Origin: Plectrocnemia conspersa | Lineage: Eukaryota; Arthropoda; Insecta; Trichoptera; Polycentropodidae | DNA length: 64,000 bases | Assembly (NCBI GenBank): GCA_009617715.1 | Contig: VTFK01000292.1 | Coordinates: 930,001 to 994,000 of the forward strand | Reading direction: 5' to 3' | Part shown: positions 25,131 to 38,640 of the stretch, piece by piece | Layout of the letters: each line of letters opens with the position of its first letter | How positions within the stretch are numbered: the stretch's first letter is position 1 | Notes under the pieces: model-generated | Databases searched by the model: none | The model's input: the letters and a program-made list of their open reading frames with translations, nothing else | Told to the model about the DNA's origin: nothing | Program-made: the position numbers and the translations under genes

Positions 25131-26440
25131 CAAACGAACATGAATAAAAGTTTATATAATATATAAAAAATTAGGATATGTTATATATCATGTTACACTA
25201 AAATATCTTGCTTTTTGAATAGAAAAATATTTGTATTTACAAAACCAAATAAAAAAACATTGAAAATTCAAGCTTTACTCTTAACTTTCAAATTTACAAC
25301 TTAAAGAATTTGCAAATATTTTTGGTAATTAAATAATATTTTTATAATTATGGATTAATAATTAGTTTATATGGATAAAACAATATTTAAATACATGTCA
25401 TTCTGTGAAGTTAATAAAATATTTATATATGTACATATATTTAACTGAATGTAAATAGATTAAATTCCACTTTGTGGAAAATAGAATCATTTCGATTAAA
25501 TAGAAAATATATACAACACATTTTTCATATACATAATTTCACTCCACTGGGGATTATTTATTGACACATGTCAAATGCATGTCAATATGCCGGCCCTCTA
25601 TCACACTCAAATATTGATAATATTCAATATAATATAATATCTGGTATACATTATGCATACATACATAGAATATGCTTTTGGGCAAATATTAGGCACACGC
25701 TTCATATCAACTAACATTTTAGCAAACGGCATTGTATAAATAAGTTATGTTTTTATACATACATAACATTTATTGTAAAAAAAATATATATAGCTTAAAA
25801 TATATTTGTATCAGTTTTTTATTATTCAAAAAAGATTAACATTTGCTGGAATATAATAATGAAATTAGGTCTAACCACTTGTTCAACGTATTTGATTATA
25901 ATCTGTATTTATATACTCATATTCAATAAAAAATATAATTCTTTAGTGTATTGCCTTTTTTGATTAGCAACGCAATCAATTTATACATAAAAATAAAGGT
26001 TTATTGTTTTTCCCTTTTTTTTAATAATTTATATTATAGTAATCTTAAGCTACAAAAATGGGTTCTAATGTGTTCATGAAAAAAAATCGACATTCGTGCA
26101 AATAACATTATATATAACAAAGTATACAAATATAAAAAAATGTATGATCCTACGATTTGTGACCTGAGCCAAAGTAATGGCTTCAAATGATATTATAAAT
26201 AATGTAAATATGTAATGGTGTGTTGCTCAATATTGATTTCATTATTAAGGGTAATGTATTATTTAAAAGTCTTACATCTTGTTACAATATATCTAAAAGA
26301 ACGAAGTTGAAAGTGATACTATTTTGTGAATTTTATATTTCTGCTATCCGAACCTAATTGAAAAAAATTTTCATGGGTCAATGATATTTTTTTTTGTTTT
26401 TAATTTATATTTTTGCAAAAATAATCACTTTTACGTAAAG
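25130..26440. other. AT-rich intronic sequence, little recognised
   Basis: A small more complex patch at 25540-25610 holds two nearby atgtcaa motifs. The remainder is A/T-run DNA without coding signal. Confidence 0.45.
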
Positions 26441-27290
26441 TCCTCTTATAAGTGTCGGAAGGTTCGAGTTTTCCGCAAAGCGTTTAAAGTCTGAATTCTG
26501 GACATCGAGCTGGACCAAAGTTGATATGAAGAGGGAAGCGGCTGCTTTTTTGATCTCGTCTGTTTATTTTTCTCGAGTGGTCTGACTTTTATTTAATGCC
26601 ACAAGTGATTAAAAACTATAATTTATTGTACTGTCATGCTACTTGATTGTTCGTTGCCAAATTAAGATATGCCACAATATTTCTAGATTAGCTCTAGTGT
26701 TTCACTCCTCCCTCCTTACTTCTACTCCCGCTCCATAATTTGTTTTATACACCTATTATCCATAGATAATTTATATACGCGTATAAAATATGTTTTTTGC
26801 CCGCCGCCTAAATAAAAGATGAAAGCGAGCCGAAAAACATCCAATTTAAACGCGTCGAATTTATTTTTTGCAATCATTCACAGGCCGATGCCAAAAAAAT
26901 TTATGGCTAAACTAATTATCGAACAGAAGAAGAGCGGCGACGTTTCTTTTGTAGTCGCAAAAACAACCACCTTTGGGTATATATAAAGCGTAGGGGTCGG
27001 TCTTAGGAACGAGGCGCAATTTCGGAATACTTTCGACCATAATTAGACGGGGTCGAATCACGAACGAAAACAATGAAAATATAAGGGTTTTATCATGATT
27101 TTTATGCTGTCAGCGCCGAGGCTTATCTATTCAAACTAGGCCGACGTTTTCCGCTTTTCCGCTTTTTGCCGCGACCCTTTTTTTCCACCTCGTGGCGTAT
27201 TATCGCGCAAATGTTTTAAATTATCATTCAGTACGAAAGGCATTGTCTTTATTAGAGCGCCGAACACGCGAGACGTTAAAAAAATAAGCG
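26440..27290. promoter_or_regulatory. Largest GC-elevated island of the intron
   Basis: About 850 bp of non-repetitive, CpG-bearing sequence. It includes homeodomain-type taatta cores (about 26912 and 27041) and a TATA-like gtatatataaag at 26978-26989. A CpG-rich 3' part follows (cagcgccgagg at about 27112, gccgcgaccc at about 27168). No reading frame of note crosses it. It is the best compositional candidate for an enhancer or alternative promoter in the large intron. Confidence 0.33.
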
Positions 27291-27779
27291 GTTTATATTT
27301 GTATTATTATTTATGTTGCTTCAAACAAATAAAAACACATAAAGCATCAAAGTGTCGAATCGTTGAAAGCTGACGTTCAACTTAATTTATATAAACACTG
27401 TTTTTCTTAAAGCAATATATCTTGCTGTTGAAGTTACATCTAAGATCGACATAACGAAGACAGTTATTCTAGATATCGGTATAAGGATAATGTACTCGGG
27501 TACAGTGTATGAAAATACGTTGACATGCAATGCGATTTCAAAACCAATACTAAATAATGATCAAAAGCCTTTATAAAATAGTATTGCATTTAAGGACACT
27601 TCAGTATCCAAAGAAGCTATGGCAACTAAAGCTTACTTGCTTCATTAGGCTATGCTTAAAAATATTCATAAGTGTTTTTTGATGTTTTTTATATTTAATG
27701 ATTTATTAATATAATATAGAAGAATATCTAATGTGTAATATCAATAGAGCATCTGACAAAAAGCTCTGAAGAATACCGA

Positions 27780-28560
27780 ATAATATTTGTTACAGCTTTG
27801 TATTTACAGTGTCACCATTTGAAGATGATTCGGTTATTAAAAATATGTTGCGTGGAAGCAGTCTTTTAATTTTAGTAGACCAGGGTGCCATACTTTTTCA
27901 AATGCTTGGGTTATATCTAAGAACACGGCTAAACAGTATTTTTTTATATTTGAAGTTTTCATTAATAAATTAACTTTATTATTTAGCGTTTATTTATATA
28001 GTCAAAAAATATTTTGGTAAGAAATTAAGTTTTCATATCACCGCTTTTATTTCTTTTGATAATATTTTTTTCATTGGGTTGGAAATATCTTAAAACTAAG
28101 ATAAATTTTATTAATCGTTATAATTAAACTTATGACTTTTACGGTTTTCGTTTATTATGACATATCCTGGTGTTTTCTTGGAATTTATATATTTTTTTTT
28201 TATTGAGAATTTTTAAAATTGTTTTTCTATCTGAAGGTGTGCATTAAAAAACAATAATTTCATTGTCACTATTTTGATTATTTCACAAGTGTTTTCCTTG
28301 GAAAATAATTTAAATTTATTAATTAGGCAATCGGCAAGAGCTTTAGCTTTTTGTTTATCGCGTTTGACCCATTTTCTGTTATTAAGTCTGATTGTGGGAG
28401 AGAAATTTTAAGGATTACTTATTTTCTTTGTTAGCTTCCAAAGAGAGTATTTTGTGGACACTAGCAGTAAGGCTTTAAGGATATTTTTAGATTGCCTTGA
28501 AACCTTCCCTTTTGATTTTGCTTTCAATATTTTTGAGCAGTTTAATTTATTGTGGTTTTC
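27780..28560 (-). mobile_element. Decayed Jockey-type LINE, endonuclease-RT linker and RT
   Basis: The minus strand carries successive landmarks. SLWKLTKKI and then IRLNNRKWVKRDKQKAKALADCL lie at about 28455-28325, matching the SLWKATK...W-DKEKAEALADHL linker. KKTPGYVI follows at about 28178-28150, like KAPGYDLI. AVFLDITQAFEKVWHPGLL lies at about 27932-27876, matching the RT motif FLDV-x-QAFDKVWHPGLL with its first catalytic Asp. All are in the expected order but interrupted by stops and small indels, so the copy is dead. The clade call rests on recognised motif wording. Confidence 0.7.
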
Positions 28561-28569
28561 CATAACATA

Positions 28570-31180
28570 AGACTTTATGCTGAATCATGCTGTAATATAT
28601 ATTAAAATTTAAATAATAAAAATCAATTAAAGAAATCAAATTAAATTAATAAATAGCCATTATCTTGTTTTTATTTTAAGCTATTGTATAAAAATATTAT
28701 TAAAAAATATATTTTGTGTTAAATATTTTAATTAAATCACAATATATTTGTTTGTGTGAATTGTGATTTTTTATATACCGAATTGTGATATATTATTTAT
28801 AATTAGTAATATGAAGGTTATGGAAAATATTATGAATTTATATTTCAAAATTCTGTTTATAGCTTTTTGAATATTTTTTTAATTTAACTGCTTTATGAAT
28901 TTGTAGTTTATTATATATTTATAAACCTTATTACATAAATATAAGTTATTCAATCATTTAAAGTATTAATGTTACCTAATAATATGAAACATCATAAAGA
29001 AATGCTACAAAAATGTAATGGTTATTTTATACGAATATTTGTTAATATTTTACAACAACATTTGCGAAAATATTCACGAATAAAATTTCATTTACCCCGT
29101 AAATTTATAAGAAAACGCCTTATAAATTTTATTACGTATTCAAAAACTTTTAAGAATTGCGGTGCACGTGCCAAAGTATCTAAATAAACTTGATCTTTTT
29201 TTTTTATATTCACAAAGTGTTTTTATCTGTTGTTTATTCAATACATTATTGTATTAAAATATATTTTGATACCTAACGAACGTTTGTTAATTAAAAACCA
29301 TTCGACCATAATGAAATTTGTGCACGTTAACGAGGAATTTTGTGTTGATATAAACGACTAAAGTAAATAAAGATTTTGTTTTAATCGATAGATCTAATTA
29401 ATGCCTCCTTTATTTGCTTGGTTAAACAATCATTTTTTGACCAAACGGCAAATAAATGATGATGAATTCACAGAATCATGCATATTATTGATTAACTCTG
29501 TTCAAATAATATTACTGACAATAATATGGCAAAAGTATTATTTTTATTACTTACCTAATGCTCAGTTGATCGTCATAATAAATTATTACTACGAAATTAT
29601 CTCTTGGGAAATAAGCCGAGCTATTTGTTATTTGTCATTGTTAATATACCTCAAAGGAAAATTCGCACCATTAACGAACAGAAATAAAATATCTCTAAAT
29701 ATGACGTATTATTATATATTATTTTTGGTTAAGTTATGCTATTTCAAATATTGAGCGTAATTTTCTTGGCTTGGAATGTTTCCCTTGCTAGATTACTTTC
29801 CGCACACTACATTTAATGTATTTTAAGGTTTAATTTCGAAGTTAAAACAATTTGTTAGAATTTACAAGGTCAAACGAGTAACTTAGACTTCAAGAATTAA
29901 TCCCAACAGACTATTACGAGCGTTTAATCTCGTTTTGTATCTCACACACAACAACTGTATTTCACTTTAAGTCGTTATAACTACGATGTACGTTTTTGCA
30001 TTACTGCTGTTTTTATATAAATTAATTAGAAGAATGTTTACGAAACTCGTTAATGGTTTAATGATATTTCTTATAAAGTCTTATTCTCAGACTATATTGT
30101 ATTGTAGTATTATAATATTCGTATAACGTGCTCCGTTGTTATTTAAATTTGAGATAATGCGAGATTTTCAATCGCTGCTAAGGCAATATAATCAATTTCA
30201 ACACTTTCTCCGAGCACGAAGCTTATTATTTTTTTCTTCGCTCGCATTAAACCGAAATGGTTTATCTTGGAGGCACGCGAGGCATACTTATGGGTGTTTG
30301 TTGTGTGGTAACTTAGGGGAAAAGCTTCGCCCACTGTTTCTTTTGTATATTTTGTATCGTTGTCAAAAATGAGCGGCGAAAGTTTGGCACTGGTCTGCTA
30401 CACGTGAGATTGATAAAATGTGTGAGATTAAAAACATTTACAATAGCAATAGTTTTATTTCAATATAATATTTAACACACGATTTTTTATACTGTGCGAT
30501 TATATAGCTTTTATTTAACTTCAAATTATAAATTATTTTACAACAATTTATTGAAAGAAACTTGTGCTAGTACTTTAATCCGAAAACGATTATTCAATCT
30601 TTACATCATTTATATTTTATCAAATTTATTCATCAATATGTTAATTATGAATAAGTAAAAAATTAGTTTGCAAAAATTAAACTAGAAGCATGTAATTATA
30701 GATGTGAATATTATTGTATCTTTTGCATGTACATGAACATATTTTTTTACTATTAATTGTTATGCCGTACTTAACTTATAATTATTTTTTAATAAAAACA
30801 TATAAAGTATCTAAAACTATAGCTTTTCTTAATTTACTTAAAAATGCATAAATAGTTAAATCGCTGTCTGTAAGAATAAAAAATATAGGTAAGGTTGCTT
30901 AATTATTTTGTATATGATTGATTCACTAATTAACTAAAAAATATTACAATATATGGAAATAAAAATAGTACAAAATACTAATGTACAAAAGTCTGTATTA
31001 TTATGATTTATTACAAAGAAGATTACTGAGATAAATTAATGACGTTGAAAATGTAAATATAACATTCACAATATATATTATTTTTATGTAAATTTTCTAT
31101 GTTTTTTTAACGCCCTAATAATAAAAATGGGTATATTTCTTATTTTCATTTGCCTTTTCCTTATTAAAAACATAGCAGGT
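28570..31180. other. AT-rich intronic sequence, nothing firm
   Basis: Chance frames of 72 and 117 codons (28969-29187 and 29401-29754) have the Ile/Tyr/Asn/Lys-rich composition of untranslated AT-rich DNA. A modest GC-elevated patch lies at 30130-30420. No gene was recognised. Confidence 0.45.
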
Positions 31181-31600
31181 TAACGTAGTCTAACTTTGCA
31201 TACAAATATGCTAAGGCACGTTATCCGGCAGTTGTTGAAAATGATAATGAGCCTTAATTGAATCCGCCACCCCTCATATCCCCGACGCATTATTATAACC
31301 TCCGGAAATATGTAAAAGTTCTTTAAGTGGTTGCTACCCTTCGATGGTTGCGGCTCGGAAATGCGTCCACAATTTTCACTTATATTATATATATAGCAAG
31401 AGGGTAGATAAAAAAAGCCAGAATGTATTTTTTTCATATTTCACTTATTATACAAACCCGACGGGATGATATACTCTGCTTTTATTACTTCACGTAAGTT
31501 AATCCTATTATTTTTCTTCTTTATATCTTGCCTGACTGGGAAATGAAAAATCCACATTATAACTGCAACGCGGCAATACGCTATCGGCGAATATTATAAA
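31180..31600. promoter_or_regulatory. GC-elevated non-coding island
   Basis: It includes ccgccacccctcatatcccc (about 31265) and gatggttgcggctcgg (about 31343). The 85-codon minus-strand frame has no motif. Regulatory candidate by composition. Confidence 0.25.
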
Positions 31601-34020
31601 TATAAAAATATAATTGGATTTTTTGAAATAATTTATTGTCAACATTTTGTATTATAACTTCGGAATATACACTAAATATACATTAACCAGACATTTTTTA
31701 TTTATTGGGTTATCTTGGGAATGAGTTATATATTACCAACATGATTAATAATTACCTTAGATAATAGTATATTAATATAATGAAGTCAGAATATCCTAGT
31801 CTTCAAAACTTAGATATATAATTTAAAAGCTAAGGGATCGAGACCTCACAGTATACTTTTTTAAATATAAAAATGTCTATAAAAATATATTTATATATTA
31901 TGTATTTAAATATTATTATAATTTAATAAAATAAATATCATTATTTCATAGACCTACAAAATATTTGTTATTACTTGAGGTTGTTCTTAATCTTTAATTA
32001 AATTATGTATGTCTGATTGACAGAGTTAGTACTGATTAACCGCCTATCACACCAAAAAATTATAAAAAAATATAAAATGAATATTCTTTAAATTATTTCA
32101 CAATCGTAGACATTTTATTGATTAATATTTAAAATAATATAGGTATATAGAATATACATATATCTTGATACTCTTTTGAAAACTGTGAGTAGTACAACAA
32201 AATACAATTTAAATAAGCCTAGAACTGTTTCGTCTTTCTTAAATGTATTAATCACATAAAAATCGTTTTTATTTTTTTAAACAATGAAAAAATAAAAAAT
32301 TTAATAATACCTAATATTCTCACTAACACTAACATTAAAATATAAATGTCATTATTCACACAACCCTCGCAAGTGTACAGGCTTCCTACCACTGCTGCTA
32401 TCATATTACTCCAGATCATACCGCTTCCGCCACATTATTTTACTTTAAGTGCTACACAATCAGCCAAATATTTTTCTCTGACTCTTCGACGCATGTTTAC
32501 ATCACCAGGGGTCCCTTAAACCAAAAAGTATATTATTTAAAAAAATATTGCTTTAGAAATTTTGAAATAAATAAAGTTTTAATTTTTTTTATTTAACCAA
32601 TATAGGTTAAAAATGACCTTAAATTTGGATTCATTGGACCAAATGACCTTTAGACCAATATATTTTAAAAATTCGTTGATTCCAAATTTAAAACTTGTTA
32701 GTGATTTAAGTACAATTGATTTTTTTATAGATTTTGTAAAAATATATTTTTATTTAAATCAATTTTGTATACATTAAATGTTAAAATTATAATGATTTAA
32801 GTTAAGTCATTATTTATTAACTCAGTTATATTTATACAAAATTTCAACTGAAACCATTAGTACCAATAAAATTTGTCTTAAAACACATTGTAAAGACTAA
32901 TTTCTAGCAATTAAGCAATACATTTTCTAAAGACAAGCTATAATTAAGTTTTCGCCTATTTTAGGACCACATATATTGAGTTATTTTAGCTTAAAACAAA
33001 CATCAATATCTATTTATGTTTGTGTTTTAAGGCTCGTCTTTTCGTAATGTCGTTTCATAAATATTTTGAAAGCTTTCAATAGCAGTAATTTACCAGACCA
33101 CGGCTGTCATTAGCAACAGCCCAGGTAAGAAGTCATCTACTTGTCAATTAAGGCAAAGCCTAGCTAGATAAGCATCGAAGCTTATATAACTATTGAAAAA
33201 ACTCTGGCTGCCTTGGGCTCATTATTATTCTAGAATCATTAACACGCAACTTTAGAACGATCCCATTAAACTATTTTAAAGGACTTATTAATGCACTTAA
33301 AAAACCATTAAAATGAAGCGAAATTTTGTCATAGACCAGCAAATGTTTAATACAATAGAATTAAAGCAATAAGAAGTATAAAAATTACATTATAAAGGAC
33401 TTCTAATAAAATATTATCGGACGGAAGAAATTTTAGTAAATTTAAACAAATTTAATACAGTTAAAATAGATTTAGTTTGTAGATAAATTCATTTTTAATT
33501 TTCTTTAGTTGTATCTCTATCGCATTGTTAAATTTTCAATGTTGATAGTTTTCGTGGTTTCAGTAAAGCACACTTAATGGTATTATTCATATCGTTCTTT
33601 GAGTGTATAACGACTTTTTTTTTAATTTTTGTTTTCTACCAAATAATAAATAGTCTTTTACTCTTCTTTTACACATTTTGAGCCGTTACTTATTTTTAAT
33701 TTAAATAAAATGATCCTTGCATTTGATGGAATATTAAATTATTATGGCTTTTTTTAAGCACCCACGCAGTTAGTTTTACCTAAATAAATAAAGTTCTTTA
33801 ACTGTAAAATTTACTAATTTATTATTAAACTATGCTAAAATAACTGTGATAGCAAAATTATCCCCATTTTGATATTATTATTCTGCACTATTATAAGCGT
33901 TTCGTTGTGACTTATGAAAACCACTTATCACAAACACAAGCACGTAAACCCAAAACGTCAACATTGTCATGTTGAAAAACAGTGAGCATATTAAACTTGT
34001 ACATAAAACTGTTCAACGCA
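31600..34020. other. AT-rich intronic sequence, little recognised
   Basis: Slightly more complex patches lie at 32360-32520 and 33020-33250. The latter contains a splice-like 28-nt segment that I rejected as an exon. No transposon motif was read on either strand. Confidence 0.4.
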
Positions 34021-34400
34021 AAGTTATTCGCTGACATGTTTCGCAAACTTTAAACAACAACAACAACACCAACAGTGCCGGACATTCGAGCGTTTTGAGT
34101 AACAATCTATCGGGGCAACGAGCTCATAGCTTTGGGCGTAAGCTCTCGGCGAGCTTTCGGAAAGCTCCGCTGCCGAATAAAAAAAACTAATATACGTACT
34201 ATAAATGGCGACCAGCCACAGCAATAAAAAGCACAAAGCGTGAATGGAAAAAGTCATACATGCGCGTTTGAACGGTCACAATACAGGCTAACTGCCCTTA
34301 TCACCGCCGTTTCAGATTGTACTCGATTCGAGCACGTACATTCTCGCTAAACAGCACGTATATATTTTTACGACCGAACAAACAAGCGCCGCGGAAAAAT
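34020..34400. promoter_or_regulatory. GC-elevated non-coding island
   Basis: It has a short CAA-type repeat (aacaacaacaacacc at about 34053) and CpG-bearing unique sequence (cggggcaacgagctcatag at about 34112, caagcgccgcgg at about 34383). It has no coding signal. Confidence 0.28.
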
Positions 34401-36094
34401 TACACGACATTACGACGTTCAATACATAATATAATGTATGAAATTTTCCTGATATAATATTTGAAATAAATTAAATTAGTAACCTACTTTACAGTCTATA
34501 TATGTGGCTTAGTACATTTCACCGCCGCAGTTTTGCCGACACCATATATTAATACCAGCTTTGTTGACAGCTAAACAATTCAAATTATATTATTAGACAT
34601 ATTACTTTTAAGTTAAAGGTAGTTTAAATTAATCAGAAAAACTATTTAATATTTTTGTTTATATTTTCTTTTACTTCTTCTATATTTTTGGCTTGACTTT
34701 TTCTCGCATAACACCTACTACATTAAAGTATTTTATTAAAGGTCCTAAAAAAATCTACAATTTGGATAAAGTTACTATCACATAATAACAATATTGATAT
34801 CATCGATTGTTCCAAAACTCAAAATCCAGAGTTTATTAAATGTCATGCGCTATATACTTTCGGTGGTTTACTTTGTTTAAAAGTTCGTTTTTTTTTTATA
34901 TCTTTGTATTAATACAACAATGTTTAGAGCCCTAGGGCTACTAGTTTTAAAACTAAGACTTAACAATAATGGTTTAAAAGCAACTTTAAACTTTATCTAA
35001 ATGTAATATTTAGTACGCGGCGCGGATTATAACTAGGTCCGACCTCCTACTTGAGCTCTTGCTAGTTCTAGTCACCGCAAATGCTAAATTAAATTTAACT
35101 TGAAATAATTTTTTTTTTTTAAGGTTTCAAGCCTATAATCATTAATAAAAATATATTAAAATTGTTCCTTATTAACAAATATTTGATTAACAACATTAAT
35201 CATTATATTAATAGTATACGGTAGCTTTAACAGTATTTATAAAATATCAAAGTAAACGTATATCTATAAAAACTAAACTTCTTTTAGGCTTAAATAATAT
35301 GAGTGAGACGTGGACATTGATTACCAGTGACAGAGCCTCAAGTTTCTTAACAAAAACGATTAAGAGCCGGACATCTTGCCTGCAAAGCGGTTAATTTTTA
35401 ATACACCTACGGATATAAAGAGCTTAGGTAGTCTTCTATCATGTTTCTTTTTGTTACATACGTTTATTCCAATAATATAAATAGTTCTACAAAATTATAT
35501 ATAATATACATATTACTGGCTTATAACCATTTTAATGTTTATTTAATTAGTTATTAGTTTAATTTATTAAAAATTACAAATATAAGATAAAAGTTTGTGG
35601 TTATAATTCAAGAAACAAATTTAAAAAACTTTTACAATTTAGCAAAAAAAAAAAAAAAATACAGTGAAGCAAAAAAATAAAATAAAATAAAATACAATAA
35701 GTTTAGTGATAGTAATTGAGGAACTAGAATTATTTATATGTTATCTTTAGCCTCTAAAGCAATATGTGCCTTGGCGTTTTGTGCTTATATTTAATGTTTT
35801 TTATCGTAGTAACAGCTACACGTGATTAGTGGGTTCGTGTGGTTTTGCGAAATATTTTTATAATATTTTCTGGTATGAATGAAATGACAGTGCTTTTTAA
35901 TTATTTGCATTTAAAGGCCAATATGTATATTTTAAGATTAGTATAAAAATGTATTGTAATATATTATTTTTAAACCTGTTTTGAAAGACTGAATTTAGAA
36001 AAAAATTATATTACGGGTGTTACTCCACACCACATATTTATAATAAAATTGTTTATAAAATAAAAAAAAAATATTTTTATAGTAAGCTCGATCT
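34400..36094. other. AT-rich intronic sequence with an A-rich repeat
   Basis: A 16-nt A run (35644-35659) and an (AAAAT)n tract (about 35676-35694) may be the tail of a lost retroelement. A small complex patch lies at 35010-35070. No gene was seen. Confidence 0.45.
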
Positions 36095-36380
36095 TTATAT
36101 TGAATATCGGCTCAAGAGCCGCAATGGCGGCAAGCCTTTTAAAGGGATGTTCCAAAATAAGTTTATTAAATTTAAGTTTGGAGTCTAGGTATTTGGCGCT
36201 TGTTTTCCATTTAAAGTTATTGCCCTGATCATTTAATAGAGGTAGTGGCAAAATTTGTCTACGTTTAGTTAAAATAATTGTATCTGTTTTAATTCATTTA
36301 ATTTCAATTTTCCACCACTCAGAATTATTTTGTAATTTATTCGCGATTGGTTTAAGACCGTAAGTACAAGTTATAAGTAA
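36095..36380 (-). mobile_element. Decayed Jockey-type LINE RT fragment, second copy
   Basis: The minus-strand frame 36251-36006 reads FKWKTSAKYLDSKLKFN, followed by a KRLAAIAALEPIF-like block. This is the RT region just downstream of the active site (W-x-x-KYLGV-x-LD-x-KL-F). Upstream, about 36330-36255, a WWKIEIK...TKRR-like reading fits the preceding family block. The + strand resembles 1085-1380 throughout, for example gagtctaggtatttggcgct against the 1170-1200 region, and both share cgattggtttaagaccgtaa. It is dead and truncated. Confidence 0.65.
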
Positions 36381-36593
36381 ATTAAATGAGTCAAACAGCG
36401 TTTGTCAACTTATAATAAAATATTTATTAATGCATTTGGGAATAATTGACAAACAGGTTATGAGGTTTTAGTGAAGTTATAATATTCTTACACGTAATTT
36501 TAACAACATTTTATAGATTTTTTTTCTGATCCTTTTGTATATTAATTATACTGATACATTTTAATTTTTGCATTTTTTATACAATTAAAGAGA

Positions 36594-36996
36594 AATCAGA
36601 AAAAATGTTGTTTTTATTTAATAGTTCAACCAAATTGCTTGGCGTTCTTTTTTATTGTGTAACATGTACGTACAATACAATTCGTAACCTAGTTGCAAAT
36701 TTAAAATAGTATATTTAATATTTTTTATAGTTTCCTGCATTTCGTGAATTAATTCCATACGTGACGTCGCATCCAATCCAGTGTTATTAAAACCAATCAG
36801 AAAAAATGTTGTTTTTATTTAATAGTTCAACCAAATTGCTTGGCGTTCTTTTTTATTGTGTTACATGTACGTACAATACAATTCGTAACCTAGTTGCAAA
36901 TTTAAAATAGTATATTTAATATTTTTTTATAGTTTCCTGCATTTCGTGAATTAATTCCATACGTGACGTCGCATCCAATCCAGTGTTATTAAAACC
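36594..36996. repeat. Near-perfect tandem duplication, 201-bp unit
   Basis: Copy 1 occupies 36594-36794 and copy 2 36795-36996, directly abutting. By eye they differ only by one substitution (gtgtaacatg against gtgttacatg) and one extra T in a T run. The unit contains tacgtgacgtcgc, a CRE/ATF-like core. Such low divergence implies a recent duplication or ongoing homogenisation, or an assembly artefact. Confidence 0.9.
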
Positions 36997-37559
36997 ATAT
37001 GGAAATATACGCCGAGACCGCAATTTGTTTCGCATAGCTCTCTATGTAAACGCATTGAATAAATTTCGATAGAAAAAAATGAGTTAATCAATAGTGAACG
37101 AATTTGTTAAATGGCTCGTTATATTTTGTGAAAATTGCGCTTAACTGTCGCTAATGTGCTATTTTGAAGCGATAAAAAAGGATTGATGGATCGAGCGGTT
37201 AATTTAGTTTATTTTTATAGAAACATTAATCTAATTAATAATGTTAATAATATTTTATCTTAAAATTTTTAATTAATAATATCAATTTATGTATTTATTT
37301 ATATTAATAAAAAAACAGTCCGTCTATTTGCACAATAAGCAAATCATTTAGTATGCATTTTCTCCTTTCTTCCAGCGACTTAACACTTGAGGAAGAAAAA
37401 TTATAATGACACGTTGAAAGTTTTAATATAAAAGTCCCAATAATTAAATGGTTTTCTGGTATCGGAGTTTAAATAGGCTTTGATATCTTATTAATTTCCA
37501 TCTCATTGTTTAGCTGAAAAGCTTGATTTATCCAAATGTAGCTTTTACAAAATTGGATT

Positions 37560-37720
37560 TAAACAGTGGCTTATGTGCAATCGATTTCGTTAATATATTG
37601 TGTAATACCGCCCACGATTGACCGTCGAATGTGCAGATTAAATCGAACGGAAGAGCGAATTATAGTCATTACAAAGCCCAGATGTGACCCATTCGCATTT
37701 ATGTCCCATAAGGTCTCCTA
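37560..37720. promoter_or_regulatory. GC-elevated non-coding island
   Basis: A short unique block includes taccgcccacgattgaccgt (about 37606). No coding signal was seen. Confidence 0.2.
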
Positions 37721-38039
37721 ATGGATACAATAAATGCGAGATTGATGGTGACATTTACAAAGAGATGTTGCTTAAGATTTTACATAATATATTACAGTGT
37801 TAAGTGCAGCATTCTTGCAGTGCAGTCACTTACAATTTATTTTATTATTTTATCAAGCAATATTAGATGTTTTTTAAAAAAAAGTACACAAAAAGCTCTA
37901 CAATTATTATTTTATTATAACTTTGAAACCAAAAATATTTAATTCTTCGTTGCACCTCTATTTTTTTTTAAAATAAGTGATATACATCATATAAATAAGA
38001 AAAAAAGGTTTCAATAATAAATTAAATAACTAAAAACTC

Positions 38040-38640
38040 ATTGATTAAATTGGCTAGTAACATTCCGGACAAAAATAAACGTGAAAGAAAAGCATCGTGA
38101 AACGTAAACATTTTCACATGTACGTGCCGTGAAAATCGTCTGAGAGATTATTGTTGTGCTTTCGCGAGCGACCTGGAAAACATTTTGCTTGTTAGTTTTT
38201 CTCAATTTACCCGCTGGATTACTCAAGTAATGACCGACGTTAATACGTCATTTTATTAATATTACAAAAGTAATAAGAGCAAAATATACTCGTTCATCCT
38301 AAAAGCTCAGGTCCATTCCTCTCGAGGATCACCATCATTCATCTTGTTCGCCGTATCTAATAACGGCCTCTGTACGTAACATACAAAATATATTTAGTAT
38401 ACTTACATGAGTATACATCGATCGATTCCTTGAGAGTTTTGTTTTAAGCTCTCAACGAAAAAATGTATAACTTAATATATTATTTCCAAACGGGCAGAAA
38501 CGAAAAATTTAATTAAACAGACGATAATGCAAACATCGTCGTCGCGAAATAAATAATGTCAAAATTGAATTTCTCGCAAAAACACCGTAAAACGCTATGT
38601 AAAAGAAGGGGAGATCTTTGAAGGTAGTCAAATTTTGTAA
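38040..38640. promoter_or_regulatory. GC-elevated non-coding island
   Basis: A long, moderately GC-elevated, CpG-bearing stretch (ctttcgcgagcgacctgg at about 38159, cctctcgaggatcacc at about 38317, atcgtcgtcgcg at about 38535). Reading frames are short. Candidate regulatory element. Confidence 0.28.

Noticed and set aside
29401..29754. 117-codon + frame as a membrane protein gene
   Set aside because: Composition (Ile, Tyr, Asn, Leu, Lys) is that of AT-rich non-coding DNA, with no start context, splice context or motif.
33097..33124. Possible 28-nt microexon (accacggctg... between ttaccag and gtaaga)
   Set aside because: It lacks a pyrimidine tract, and its length would break the phase that otherwise fits between 2207 and 55437.
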